From NCBI RefSeq assembly GCF_030682515.1, contig NZ_JAUXOD010000122.1:1-64000 (forward strand): 64,000 bases of DNA, in the 5' to 3' direction. This stretch comes from Hoeflea sp. Lineage in GTDB: Bacteria; Pseudomonadota; Alphaproteobacteria; Rhizobiales; Rhizobiaceae. A model generated the notes under the pieces. The model saw only the letters and a program-made list of their open reading frames with translations, was not told the origin of the DNA and did not search any database. The position numbers and the translations under genes are program-made. Below are positions 35,434 to 44,793 of the stretch, piece by piece. Within the stretch, counting starts at the first letter, position 1. Every line of letters starts with the position of its first letter.

Positions 35434-35651
35434 GGGCTCTCCCTTTCTGTCTCGAGCGCGGTCGCGGCGCTGCATCATGAATCCACGGTCAACCGGCCGT
35501 CTGGCGAGGACGAAGTCCAGGCCTTGGCATCGGCGCCTGGCATGCTATCACAACCTTTCTCCCACGGCGGGCGTCGGATTGCCATTGGCAGTGTGGGGTC
35601 GAGCAAGAGGCAGGGCGGCGTGACGCGCCCGGACTGTGACAGGAACCAGGC

Positions 35652-36047
35652 ATGAAACGCGGATACCGGCAGCTGATTGACGAGGCCGAAGCCAGGATCG
35701 AAACGCTGACGATCAAGGCGGCGTCAGCACTTCACGGCAGCGGCGATGTCACCTTTGTCGACCTGCGCGATCGCCGGGAGCTTGAGCGCGACGGCCGTAT
35801 CCCCGGCGCGTTCAACTGTCCGCGCGGCATGCTCGAATTCTGGATCGATCCGGAAAGCCCCTACCACAAACCCGTTTTCGCCGAACCGAAGCGGTTCGTC
35901 TTCTATTGCGCCAGCGGCTGGCGGTCGGCGCTGGCGACGCTTGCCGCCCAGGAAATGGGGCTCGGGCCGGTCTGTCATGTCGCGGGCGGCTTCTCGGCTT
36001 GGAAGCAGGCCGGCAAGCCGACCGAAGCGGTGGACCGCAAGGCCTAA
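35652..36047 (+). CDS. Rhodanese-like domain protein
   Basis: VTFVDLRDRRELERDGRIPGAFNCPRGMLEFW; FVFYCASGWRSALATLAAQEMGLGPVCHVAGGFSAWKQAG. Confidence 0.92.
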   Translation: MKRGYRQLIDEAEARIETLTIKAASALHGSGDVTFVDLRDRRELERDGRIPGAFNCPRGMLEFWIDPESPYHKPVFAEPKRFVFYCASGWRSALATLAAQEMGLGPVCHVAGGFSAWKQAGKPTEAVDRKA

Positions 36048-36152
36048 TGCATGTCGCGCTCAAATGTATTCATTTGAGCGATGACGTACATGCATTGATT
36101 CAAAGTGCTACAGCGACCTTTGCGCATCCGATTGGATGCGCGGCGCTGTAGC
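36046..36152. repeat. RIME-like mosaic of two palindromic units
   Basis: Unit 1: AATGCATGT-cg-CGCTCAAATG-TATT-CATTTGAGCG-atgacgt-ACATGCATT (36046-36096). Unit 2: GCTACAGCG-acctt t-GCGCATCC-GATT-GGATGCGC-gg-CGCTGTAGC (36107-36152). Confidence 0.75.
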
Positions 36153-36255
36153 CGGTTCCCGCAGACGATCCCGGCGCCGGGCAGGGGCCCTTGCGCCGGG
36201 CAACGTCGTCACTGTCTGGCGACCGAGAAGTAAGCAAGAGCTTACTGATGGCCGG

Positions 36256-37443
36256 TCACCGCTTCGTGTAGGTGCCGAACTTCACCCAGGTGCCGCCGCG
36301 GCGGGAGGAGTCCACGCAGGCCGTGACGAAGGCCACCCCGGCAAGCCCCTCGGCAATGCCGGGAAAGGTCACCCCCTCCGGAACCGGCTTGCCATCCCGG
36401 CGGGCGACGATGGCTTCGGCGGCTTCACTGTAGATGGTGGCAAAGCCCTCGAGATAGCCTTCCGGATGGCCCCCGGGAATGCGGCTGACCCGCTGGCCGG
36501 CGGCAGTGGCACCGGCGCCGTTGCGGGTAAGAAGCCGCTTTGGCTGGCCCAGCGGCGTGTACCAGAGATAGTTCGGGTCCTCCTGGGCCCATTCAATCCC
36601 GCCCTTTTCGCCGTAGACCCTGAGTTTGAGCGCGTTCTCGTTGCCCGGCGCCACCTGGCTGCACCAGAGCATCCCCTTGGCGCCGCCCGCAAACCGCATC
36701 AGCACATGGCCGTTGTCATCGACCTTGCGGCCTTCGACGAAACTGTCGAGATCGGCGCAGAGCTCCTCAAGCTCGAGGCCAGACACGAAGCTCGCCAGGT
36801 TGAAGGCGTGGGTGCCGATGTCGCCGGTCGAGCCGCCGACGCCCGAGCGCGCCGGATCTGTGCGCCATCCGGCTTGCTTCTGTCCGGTTTTCTCGAGGTT
36901 TTCCGTGAGCCAGTCCTGCGCATATTCGACCTGTACCAGCCGGATCGGCCCGAGCTCGCCGCTTTCGACCATCGCCCGCGCCTGGCGGATCATCGGGTAA
37001 CCGGTGTAATTGTGCGTGAGCACGAACAAGGCGCCCGATGTCTCCGCAGCCTTGGCGAGCTTGCGCGCGTCGGCAAGCGTCGAGGTCAGCGGCTTGTCGC
37101 AGATCACATGGATGCCGCGCTTCAGGAATTCGCGCGCCACGGGGAAGTGCATGTGGTTAGGGGTGACGATCGCCACCGCCTCGATGCCGTTCTTAAGCCG
37201 TGCTTCCCGCTTGGCCATTTCCACGTAATCGCCATAGGCGCGGTCGGCGGCGACGCCGAGATCGGCGGCCGAGGCCTTGGACTTCTCCGGCGTCGAGGAG
37301 AATGCGCCGGCGACAAGTTCATAGCGGTCATCGATGCGCGAGGCGATGCGGTGCACGCCGCCGATGAACGCGTCGCGCCCGCCGCCGACCATGCCGAGTC
37401 GGATCCGCCGGGAGGCGGTGGTGGTGGAGCCTTCGATAGCCAT
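36256..37443 (-). CDS. Gfo/Idh/MocA family oxidoreductase
   Basis: IRLGMVGGGRDAFIGGVHRIASRIDDRYELVAGAFSS; VTPNHMHFPVAREFLKRGIHVICDKPLTSTLADARKL; ATG at 37443. Confidence 0.93.
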   Translation of the reverse strand: MAIEGSTTTASRRIRLGMVGGGRDAFIGGVHRIASRIDDRYELVAGAFSSTPEKSKASAADLGVAADRAYGDYVEMAKREARLKNGIEAVAIVTPNHMHFPVAREFLKRGIHVICDKPLTSTLADARKLAKAAETSGALFVLTHNYTGYPMIRQARAMVESGELGPIRLVQVEYAQDWLTENLEKTGQKQAGWRTDPARSGVGGSTGDIGTHAFNLASFVSGLELEELCADLDSFVEGRKVDDNGHVLMRFAGGAKGMLWCSQVAPGNENALKLRVYGEKGGIEWAQEDPNYLWYTPLGQPKRLLTRNGAGATAAGQRVSRIPGGHPEGYLEGFATIYSEAAEAIVARRDGKPVPEGVTFPGIAEGLAGVAFVTACVDSSRRGGTWVKFGTYTKR

Positions 37444-37457
37444 GATCTTCCCTCCGC

Positions 37458-38513
37458 TCAGGAAATGCCGAGCATGCGGCGGTTGGCGTCGTCGTCGGTG
37501 CCGCCATCGGCGAAATCGTCGAAGGCGCGCTCGGTGACGCGGATGATGTGGTCGGAGACGAACTGCGCGCCTTCGCGGGCCCCGTCCTCGGGGTGCTTCA
37601 AACAGCATTCCCATTCGACCACGGCCCAACCATCGAAATCATTGGCCGCCATCTTCGAGAAGATCGCGCCGAAATCGACCTGTCCGTCGCCGAGTGAACG
37701 GAAGCGGCCGGCCCGGTCGACCCAGGACTGGTAGCCCGAATAGACGCCCTGCCGACCGGTCGGGTTGAACTCGGCATCCTTGACGTGGAACATCCGGATC
37801 CGGTCCTTGTAGATGTCGATATTGTCGATGTAGTCGAGGCACTGCAGCACATAGTGCGAGGGATCGTAGAGCATGTTGCAGCGGGCGTGATTGCCGACGC
37901 GCTCGAGGAACATCTCGAAGGTCACGCCGTCATGCAGGTCTTCGCCCGGATGGATCTCGTAGCAGACATCGACGCCGCAGTCCTCGGCGTAGTCGAGGAT
38001 CGGGCGCCAGCGCCTGGCAAGCTCGTCGAAGGCGGTCTCGACCAGGCCCGCAGGCCGCTGCGGCCAGGGATAGATATAGGGCCAGGCGAGCGCGCCCGAA
38101 AAGCTCGCCATCGCATTCAGGCCCATGTGGCGCGAGGCGGAAAGCGCCATCCTGACCTGGTTGACCGCCCATTCCTGCCGCGCCTTCGGATTGCCGCGCA
38201 CCTGCGGCGCCGCAAAGCCGTCGAAGGCCTCGTCATAGGCGGGGTGCACGGCGACCAGCTGGCCCTGCAGATGGGTCGACAGCTCTGTCACCTCGACGCC
38301 GTTCGCCCGCGCCACGCCCTTGAACTCGTCGCAATAGTCCTTCGACGAGCCTGCCTTCTCAAGATCGATCAGGCGGCCGTCCCAGCTCGGAACCTGCACA
38401 CCCTTGTAGCCGCAGTCGGCGGCCCATTTGGTGATCGAGTCCCAGGAATTGAACGGTGCCGCGTCGCCGGCGAACTGCGCCAGGAACAGCGCTGGACCCT
38501 TGATGGTTTTCAT
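37458..38513 (-). CDS. Sugar phosphate isomerase/epimerase (AP endonuclease 2-like TIM barrel)
   Basis: DSITKWAADCGYKGVQVPSWDGRLIDL; GVDVCYEIHPGEDLHDG; NMLYDPSHYVLQCLDYIDNIDIYKDRIRMFHVKDAEF. Confidence 0.9.
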   Translation of the reverse strand: MKTIKGPALFLAQFAGDAAPFNSWDSITKWAADCGYKGVQVPSWDGRLIDLEKAGSSKDYCDEFKGVARANGVEVTELSTHLQGQLVAVHPAYDEAFDGFAAPQVRGNPKARQEWAVNQVRMALSASRHMGLNAMASFSGALAWPYIYPWPQRPAGLVETAFDELARRWRPILDYAEDCGVDVCYEIHPGEDLHDGVTFEMFLERVGNHARCNMLYDPSHYVLQCLDYIDNIDIYKDRIRMFHVKDAEFNPTGRQGVYSGYQSWVDRAGRFRSLGDGQVDFGAIFSKMAANDFDGWAVVEWECCLKHPEDGAREGAQFVSDHIIRVTERAFDDFADGGTDDDANRRMLGIS

Positions 38514-38663
38514 TGGTTTTCTCCTCCAGAATTCGGTTATGCCGCCGCTTGGGGTCTCTTCGTCGATCAGGCCGGGGTGAGGGCGCCGGGCGGTGCGTGT
38601 CGCGCGTCGGATGCCAGTGACGCTTCAAACCCGGCTCGCGTGGCCCTTCCCCGTCCCGGCTCT

Positions 38664-39509
38664 TCAGGTGACTCCAAGGGAATTGGTGATGTGTCTGTAC
38701 CCTTCCCGATACACTGCCTCCGGGGTTTCTGCAAAGTCCCTCCAGACCTTGGTGGCCGCAGCGAGATCCGGCAGCCCCCTGCCGAAGCTCTCGATGGCCA
38801 GCCATCCGTCATAGCCGATGGAGCGGATCGCCGCATAGGTCTCCTGCCACGGAATATTGCCGCGCCCAGGCACGCCACGATCATTTTCGGAAATGTGGAT
38901 ATGGGCGACGCTGCCGGCATTGCGGGTCAGCGCGCCGATGGGATCGGTCTCTTCGATGTTGGCATGGAACGTGTCATACATCGCGCGAATGCTGGGATGG
39001 CCGATCTCGCCGAGATGGGCCGCCAGGCTGTCCATGGTGTTGACCAGATAGCATTCGAAGCGGTTCAGCGCCTCGAGCGCAACCGTGATACCGAGCCCCG
39101 CGGCATGGTCGCCGATCTGGCGCTGCGAGGCGACCGAATTGGCAAATTCCTGCGCCGTCGGGCCTTCCCCCGAGAAATGCCCCAGGGTCGAATGCAGCGG
39201 GCCGCAGATCAGGCTTGCGCCGAGCGCATGGGCCTTGTCGAGCGTCGCGCGCATGTAGTCCACGCCTCGGGCGCGTTGCGCCGCATCGCCGATCAGGTTC
39301 ATGGAGGGGTCGCCCATGGCCGAAACGGCGGTGCGGTCAAGCCCGATGTCGTCAAGCAGCAGGGCGAGGTCCCTGTAATGCCGGACGTCGCCCTCGAACA
39401 CGGGAACCTCCACGCCGTCAAAACCGGTGGCCTTTATATCGCGCAGCAGCGCTTCGTGGTCGTGGCCAACATGCGTGGTCCACAAGAACATGTTCATCCC
39501 GATCTTCAT
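38664..39509 (-). CDS. Sugar phosphate isomerase/epimerase (ketose 3-epimerase-like TIM barrel)
   Basis: MKIGMNMFLWTTHVGHDHEALLRDIKATGFDGVEVPVFEG; VALEALNRFECYLVNTMDSL; SVAHIHISENDRGVPGRGNIPW. Confidence 0.9.
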   Translation of the reverse strand: MKIGMNMFLWTTHVGHDHEALLRDIKATGFDGVEVPVFEGDVRHYRDLALLLDDIGLDRTAVSAMGDPSMNLIGDAAQRARGVDYMRATLDKAHALGASLICGPLHSTLGHFSGEGPTAQEFANSVASQRQIGDHAAGLGITVALEALNRFECYLVNTMDSLAAHLGEIGHPSIRAMYDTFHANIEETDPIGALTRNAGSVAHIHISENDRGVPGRGNIPWQETYAAIRSIGYDGWLAIESFGRGLPDLAAATKVWRDFAETPEAVYREGYRHITNSLGVT

Positions 39510-39550
39510 CGAGGCCCCCCAACGGACTGCAATGCCTGTTTTGGTCAATC

Positions 39551-39561
39551 TGGTAATACCA
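39551..39561. promoter_or_regulatory. TGGTNNNACCA palindrome (candidate FadR-subfamily GntR operator)
   Basis: TGGTAATACCA exact, upstream of the 39509 start. Confidence 0.65.
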
Positions 39562-39689
39562 AATTGTTCCGACGGATAAAATCATCATGTTTGTTATCGG
39601 GATGCAAGGCCAAAAACAGCCGTAAACGAGACTATATGTTCTGGAAAGCCAAATTTGGAGGCTTGATTAGATTTAAAATTGGCTTTAAT

Positions 39690-39700
39690 TGGTCTAACCA
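39690..39700. promoter_or_regulatory. TGGTNNNACCA palindrome (candidate FadR-subfamily GntR operator)
   Basis: TGGTCTAACCA exact, upstream of the 39761 start. Confidence 0.65.
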
Positions 39701-39760
39701 GAATGAACATCGGAAACCAGCGGCGGGGGAGGTGGAGTCCTGCTGCAAGGGAGGATCATC

Positions 39761-40648
39761 ATGCACCTGTCGACCCATAACTGGATGCGCGCCGAGCCGC
39801 TGGAGGTGACGCTGCGCCGGATCAAGAAATTTGGCTATGAAAGCATCGAGATTTCGGGTGAGCCAACCCAGTACGACATCAAGGAGACCCGCGCCCTGCT
39901 CAAGGAGCACGGCATCCGCTGCTGGGGCGCGGTGACGCTCACGCTCGGCGAACGCAACCTTGCGGCCAAGGACGAGGGGCAGCGGGCCCGCACGGTCGAT
40001 TACGTCAAGAGCGTGCTGACCATGGTCAGCGAACTCGAAGGCGAGGTGATCACGCTGGTCCCGGCCACCGTCGGCAAGGTCCAGCCCGATGCGACCGAGG
40101 AAGAGGAATGGCGCTGGCTGGTGGAGGCCACCAAGGAGTGCTTCGCCCATTCCCAGAAGGTCGGCGTGAAGGTCGCCATCGAGCCGCTCAACCGCTTCGA
40201 GACCTACATCTTCAACCGGGCCGCCCAGGCGCTGGCGCTTGCCGATGCGGTGCACCCGGATTGCGGCGTGTGCCTGGACGCCTACCACCTCAACATGGAG
40301 GAATCCAACATCTATGACGCCATCCGCCTGGCCGGAAAGCGTCTTTTCGACTTCCACATCGCCGACAACAACCGCTTCGCCGCCGGGCTCGGCCATCTCG
40401 ACTGGCCGAAGATCGTCGCAACGCTCAAGGAGATCGGCTATGACGGCGCGCTGACCAACGAGTTCGTCGCTCCCGTCGACCGCACGCCTGCCGCGATCTA
40501 TCCCGACATGGTCGAGCGCGAGCCGGTCGACATCTCGCCCGAGCAGCTCAAGTTCATCCAGGACCATGGATCCAGCCTGCTCACCGAAAAGTTCTATTCG
40601 GACCAGATGCGCATAACGGCGGAAACGATCCTGCCGCTGATCAAGTAA
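39761..40648 (+). CDS. Sugar phosphate isomerase/epimerase (TIM barrel)
   Basis: LEVTLRRIKKFGYESIEISGEPTQYD; VAIEPLNRFETYIFNRAAQALALADAV; DAYHLNMEESNIYDAI; FDFHIADNNRFAAGLGHLDWPKIVATLKEIGYDGALTNEF. Confidence 0.9.
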   Translation: MHLSTHNWMRAEPLEVTLRRIKKFGYESIEISGEPTQYDIKETRALLKEHGIRCWGAVTLTLGERNLAAKDEGQRARTVDYVKSVLTMVSELEGEVITLVPATVGKVQPDATEEEEWRWLVEATKECFAHSQKVGVKVAIEPLNRFETYIFNRAAQALALADAVHPDCGVCLDAYHLNMEESNIYDAIRLAGKRLFDFHIADNNRFAAGLGHLDWPKIVATLKEIGYDGALTNEFVAPVDRTPAAIYPDMVEREPVDISPEQLKFIQDHGSSLLTEKFYSDQMRITAETILPLIK

Positions 40649-40708
40649 ACCGAAAGAGGCGTCCACCGGGGCGGAATGCTCCGCCGCCGGGGTGCGAGGG
40701 TCCCTGTC

Positions 40709-41878
40709 ATGAAAATCAAATCCGTCCATGCGCGGTGGATCCAGATACCGATCGAGCAGGCGCGGCAGCACACCAGCGATTTCGGCACGCTGCGGACGTT
40801 CGACGCGGCCATCCTGCGCATCGAGACCGACGACGGCGTCGTCGGCTGGGGCGAGGGCAAGAACGCCGCCGGCAGCTCCGGCAACTACGCCACGCTTGTC
40901 CGCCTGCTCAACGAGGATTTCGGGCCGCGCATCATCGGACGCGACCCGGCCGACATCTCCTTCATCTGGGAGGATCTCTACAATGGCGTGCGGTCGCAGA
41001 AGGCGGCGATGGCCGGCCACGCCATGCCCGAAATGGCCCGGCGCGGCCTGACCGTTGCCGCCATCAGCGCGATCGACATCGCCTTGTGGGACATTCTCGG
41101 CAAGGCCGATGGCAAGCCGGTGTGGAGGCTTCTGGGCGGGCGCAAGGCCGAACGGATGCAGGCCTATGCCTCGGGCGGCTGGGCGAGCGCCGACAAGATC
41201 GGCGAGCAACTGCAGTCCTACATCGACCAGGGCGGCTTCCGCTCGGTCAAGATGCGGGTGGGCGCGATGGATTCCTCCCCCCATGTCTCGGCCGAGCGCG
41301 TCAAGGCGGCGCGCAAGGCGCTCGGGCCGGATGTGGAGCTGGCCGTGGACGCCCACGGCACCTACACGGTCGCGGGCGCCAGGCGCTTCGCGCACATGGT
41401 CGCCGATTGCGACCTGGCCTGGTTCGAGGAGCCGGTCATCGCCGACGACAAGGCGGGCATCGCCGAAGTCCGCGCCTCGGTCTCGGTGCCGATTGCCACC
41501 GGCGAAAGCGAGGCGACCCGGTTTGCCTTCCGCGACCTTGCCGTGAGGCGCGCGGCGGACATCTTCCAGCCCGACCCGGCCTTCTGCGGCGGCATCACCG
41601 AAGCCATGCGCATCGGTACGCTGGCCTCGGCCTTCAATCTGCGCCTGTCGCCGCATCTGTGGGCGGGCGCGCCGTGCTTCTTTGCCGGGCTGCACGTCTG
41701 TGCGGCGTCGCCCGCGAGTTTCATCGTCGAGTTTTCCCTTGGCGCGAACCCGATGATACATGATATCATCGACGAGACGGTCGAAGCTCGCGACGGGATG
41801 ATCGAGTTTCCCGACAAGCCGGGCCTCGGCTTCACGATGAACGAAGCCATCCTGCAGAAATACACAATAGCCTTATGA
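40709..41878 (+). CDS. Enolase-superfamily enzyme (mandelate racemase/muconate lactonizing family)
   Basis: ISAIDIALWDILGKADGKPVWRLLGG; FRSVKMRVG; AVDAHGTY; WFEEPVIADD; PIATGE; start probably 40709. Confidence 0.92.
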   Translation: MKIKSVHARWIQIPIEQARQHTSDFGTLRTFDAAILRIETDDGVVGWGEGKNAAGSSGNYATLVRLLNEDFGPRIIGRDPADISFIWEDLYNGVRSQKAAMAGHAMPEMARRGLTVAAISAIDIALWDILGKADGKPVWRLLGGRKAERMQAYASGGWASADKIGEQLQSYIDQGGFRSVKMRVGAMDSSPHVSAERVKAARKALGPDVELAVDAHGTYTVAGARRFAHMVADCDLAWFEEPVIADDKAGIAEVRASVSVPIATGESEATRFAFRDLAVRRAADIFQPDPAFCGGITEAMRIGTLASAFNLRLSPHLWAGAPCFFAGLHVCAASPASFIVEFSLGANPMIHDIIDETVEARDGMIEFPDKPGLGFTMNEAILQKYTIAL

Positions 41879-42606
41879 CCAGCACCGAAAGCGAATTCCT
41901 TCCCGGCCTCGTGGCCTACATCGTCGAGACAGCCGGCGCCAACGGCGACAAGGCGCCTTCCGAGCGGGAACTCGCGGAACATTTTGCGGTCAGCCGGGGC
42001 CAGGTGCGCGAATCCCTGGCGATCCTCGAAGCCCTGCAGCTGATCGAGCGGCGCGCCAAGTCCGGGATCTATCTGACCATGGATTCAGCGGGGCTGAATG
42101 CGATGGTGCTGCTCGCCAGGGCCGGCGTTCAGCTCAAGCCGCGCCAGATCTTCGAAGCGGTCGAGCTGCGCAAGATCCACGAGATCAAGGCCGCAGAACT
42201 CGCGGCGCAGCGCGCCACCGCCGAGAACCTCGAGCGGCTGCGCGATATCCTGGAGCGTTCGGAACGCCAGATCGAGGCTGGCCTCGGCCTGCATCGGCTC
42301 GATGGGGAATTCCATCTGGAGATCGTCCGCGCCACCCAGAACGACATGTTCTACAAGATCTGCTCGAGCTTCTATGCCGCGAGCGAGCAGCGCCTGCCGA
42401 TCTATTTCGGCAAGGCAGAACGCAACATCAAGTCGCACAACGAGCACAAGCAGATCTATGACGCCCTGTCCCGCCGCGACAGCATCCTGGCGCAGGCCCT
42501 GATGAACACCCATCTCGGCCGCGCCCAGAGCTACTGGACGGAAATTCTCGATGCCAGCGGCGAACAGCAGGCCCAGGCTTCCCAACTGCCGCCGGCGCTT
42601 GTCTGA
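41875..42606 (+). CDS. FadR-subfamily GntR transcriptional regulator (FCD)
   Basis: GDKAPSERELAEHFAVSRGQVRESLAILEALQLIERRAKSGIYL; helical FCD domain. Confidence 0.92.
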   Translation: MTSTESEFLPGLVAYIVETAGANGDKAPSERELAEHFAVSRGQVRESLAILEALQLIERRAKSGIYLTMDSAGLNAMVLLARAGVQLKPRQIFEAVELRKIHEIKAAELAAQRATAENLERLRDILERSERQIEAGLGLHRLDGEFHLEIVRATQNDMFYKICSSFYAASEQRLPIYFGKAERNIKSHNEHKQIYDALSRRDSILAQALMNTHLGRAQSYWTEILDASGEQQAQASQLPPALV

Positions 42607-42636
42607 AAGCTGCTTCTCAAACCCGGGGCCGATCGG

Positions 42637-43626
42637 ATGCCAGCCATGATCTTTTCGACCCATCCGCTTCACCCCGAGGTGACCGCCGAGTTGCGCACGC
42701 TGGGCGACCTCGTGATCGCCAGCGCGCCGTCTGAGGCGGCGATCCTGAACGAAAGCGCCGGCGCGTCGATCATTGTCGTGCGCGCGCCGATTCCACCCGA
42801 GATTTTTACCCGCGAGAAGGCCCTCAAGGCTGCGGTCAGGCACGGGGCAGGTCTTGACATGATCCCGCTCGACGCCGCCACGCAGGCCGGCGTTCTGGTG
42901 GCCAATGTGCCGGGCGTCAACGCCGTCACGGTGGCCGAGCATTGCATCTGGTCGGCACTCGCGCTGCTACGCCGCTATCCCTCCGTCAGCGCCGACCTCA
43001 GAACCGCCGGCTGGGCCGTCGCCCGGGCGCATTCCGACCACGGCCGTGAACTCAGCGGGCGCACGATCGGCATCGTCGGGATGGGCAATGTCGGCACCGC
43101 GCTGTTCCGGATCGCGCGCGGCGGCTTCGGCATGAAGGTGCTTGCCGTCACCAGCAGGCCGGAAGACCTGCCCGACGGCGCCGAGGCCGCCGACTTGCCC
43201 ACGGCTCTGGCGCACAGTGACGTGGTTGTCCTCGCCTGTCCCCTGAACGACAGGACCCGCGGCATGATCAGCGCCGGCGAACTGGCGCTGATGCAGCCCG
43301 GCGCAGTGCTCGTCAATGTCGCGCGCGGCCCGGTGGTAGATGAGCGGGCGCTGCTTGACGCCCTGCGGGCCAATGCCATCGGCGGGGCCGTGCTTGATGT
43401 GTTCGACCAGCAGCCCCTGCCGGGCGACCATCCCTTGCTGTCGCTGCGCAACGTCATCCTCACCCCGCACATGGCCGGCATCACCGAGGAAAGCATGCTG
43501 CGCATGGGGCAGGGCGTGGTGATGGAGACGCGGCGCATTCTCGCAGGCCAGAAGCCCGTGAATTTCTGCAATCGGGAGGTCTGGCAGGAGTACCGCGCCC
43601 GTTTCGGCGCGCACGGTCTGGAGTGA
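42637..43626 (+). CDS. D-isomer-specific 2-hydroxyacid dehydrogenase
   Basis: GRTIGIVGMGNVGTALFRIARGGFGMKVLAV; LMQPGAVLVNVARGPVVDERALLDAL; GAVLDVFDQQPLPGDHPLLSLRNVILTPHMAG. Confidence 0.93.
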   Translation: MPAMIFSTHPLHPEVTAELRTLGDLVIASAPSEAAILNESAGASIIVVRAPIPPEIFTREKALKAAVRHGAGLDMIPLDAATQAGVLVANVPGVNAVTVAEHCIWSALALLRRYPSVSADLRTAGWAVARAHSDHGRELSGRTIGIVGMGNVGTALFRIARGGFGMKVLAVTSRPEDLPDGAEAADLPTALAHSDVVVLACPLNDRTRGMISAGELALMQPGAVLVNVARGPVVDERALLDALRANAIGGAVLDVFDQQPLPGDHPLLSLRNVILTPHMAGITEESMLRMGQGVVMETRRILAGQKPVNFCNREVWQEYRARFGAHGLE

Positions 43627-43640
43627 GAGCCTCCGATTCT

Positions 43641-43682
43641 GGAGCGGCTCAGCGGAAGACCGGGTCTTCCGAGAACCGCTCC
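43641..43682. terminator. Nested palindrome between convergent genes (possible bidirectional terminator or repeat)
   Basis: ggagcgg...cggaagacc-g-ggtcttccg...ccgctcc. Confidence 0.5.
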
Positions 43683-43722
43683 AGCCCCGGGAGGGGCGGG
43701 AGCGACGCCAAGGGGCGCGAGC

Positions 43723-44793
43723 TCAATCCAGATCCAAATTGCGCCCGGTGGACGGGTCGAACGACAAGACCTTCGCAGGCCTCCAGCCGAACCTGACCAC
43801 CTCGTCGATCTGAACCTTCGTCTGCGCCGAGACGGTGGCATGCAGATGCGTGCCGTCGATATCGAGCGTCAGGATCTTGATCACGCCGTGGTTCTCGATG
43901 TCGAAGACCCGGGCCGACCCCGGTCCGCTGTCGTCCAGCACCACGTCCTCGGGCCGGATGCCGAAGCTGATCCGGGCGCCGTCCGATCCATGGATCCGGA
44001 TCACCGGCAGGGTGAACCCGCCTGCATCGAGAACCGCAGCGCCGCCCCGCAGAGTGCCGTCGAGCAGGTTCATCGGCGGCGTGCCGACCGACCGCGCCAC
44101 GAAGGTGTTGATCGGCCTGGCATAGATCTCGGACGGGGTGCCGACCTGCACCAGCCGACCCTTGTTGAGCACGCCGATCTTGTCTCCCATCGACATCGCC
44201 TCGACCTGATCGTGGGTCACGAACACGAAGGTCGCGCCCAGCTCGCTGTGCAGCTTCTTGAGCTCAACCCTCAGCACATCGCGCAGGTTGGCGTCGAGCG
44301 CCGACAACGGCTCGTCCATCAGGAACACGCGCGGCTTGCGCACGATCGCCCGGCCGATCGAGACCCGCTGCATCTCGCCGCCCGACAGCCGCTCCACCTT
44401 GCGGTCGAGCAGCCTTGTGATCTGCAGCGTCTCGGCGACGCGGTCGACCCGGTCCTTGATCTCGGCTGTGGTCAGGTTGTGGGTGCGGGACTTGAGCGGG
44501 AACTCGAGATTGCCGCGCACCGTGAGCCGCGGATAGAGCGAGTATTGCTGCAGCACCAGCGCCACGTCGCGCTCGGCGGCGTTCCAGCCGGTGGCGTCCT
44601 GCCCGTCGATGATGACCTTGCCCGAATTGGGTTTTTCGAGCCCGGCGATCACCCGCAATGTGGTGGTCTTGCCGGCGCCGGTCTGACCGAGCAGCACGAA
44701 GAACTCGCCGTCCTTGATGTCGAGGTCCAGATCGCGCAACGCGGTGTTTGGGCCGAACTTCTTGGTGACGCCCTGCAATGCGATGTCGGCCAT
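43723..44793 (-). CDS. Sugar ABC transporter ATP-binding protein (MalK/UgpC-like), copy 2
   Basis: GQTGAGKTTTLRVIAG; LSGGEMQRVSIGRAIV; FLMDEPLSALDANLRDVLRVELKKLH; TOBE region. Confidence 0.92.
   Translation of the reverse strand: MADIALQGVTKKFGPNTALRDLDLDIKDGEFFVLLGQTGAGKTTTLRVIAGLEKPNSGKVIIDGQDATGWNAAERDVALVLQQYSLYPRLTVRGNLEFPLKSRTHNLTTAEIKDRVDRVAETLQITRLLDRKVERLSGGEMQRVSIGRAIVRKPRVFLMDEPLSALDANLRDVLRVELKKLHSELGATFVFVTHDQVEAMSMGDKIGVLNKGRLVQVGTPSEIYARPINTFVARSVGTPPMNLLDGTLRGGAAVLDAGGFTLPVIRIHGSDGARISFGIRPEDVVLDDSGPGSARVFDIENHGVIKILTLDIDGTHLHATVSAQTKVQIDEVVRFGWRPAKVLSFDPSTGRNLDLD

Noticed and set aside
37785-39809. 674-aa plus-strand ORF across two isomerase genes
   Set aside because: Spans two oppositely oriented well-supported genes and their intergenic region; no recognisable domain.
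39632-41761. 709-aa minus-strand ORF opposite isomerase and enolase-superfamily genes
   Set aside because: Shadow ORF; composition rich in Arg/Gly/His/Asp with no domain motif, fully overlapping well-supported genes.
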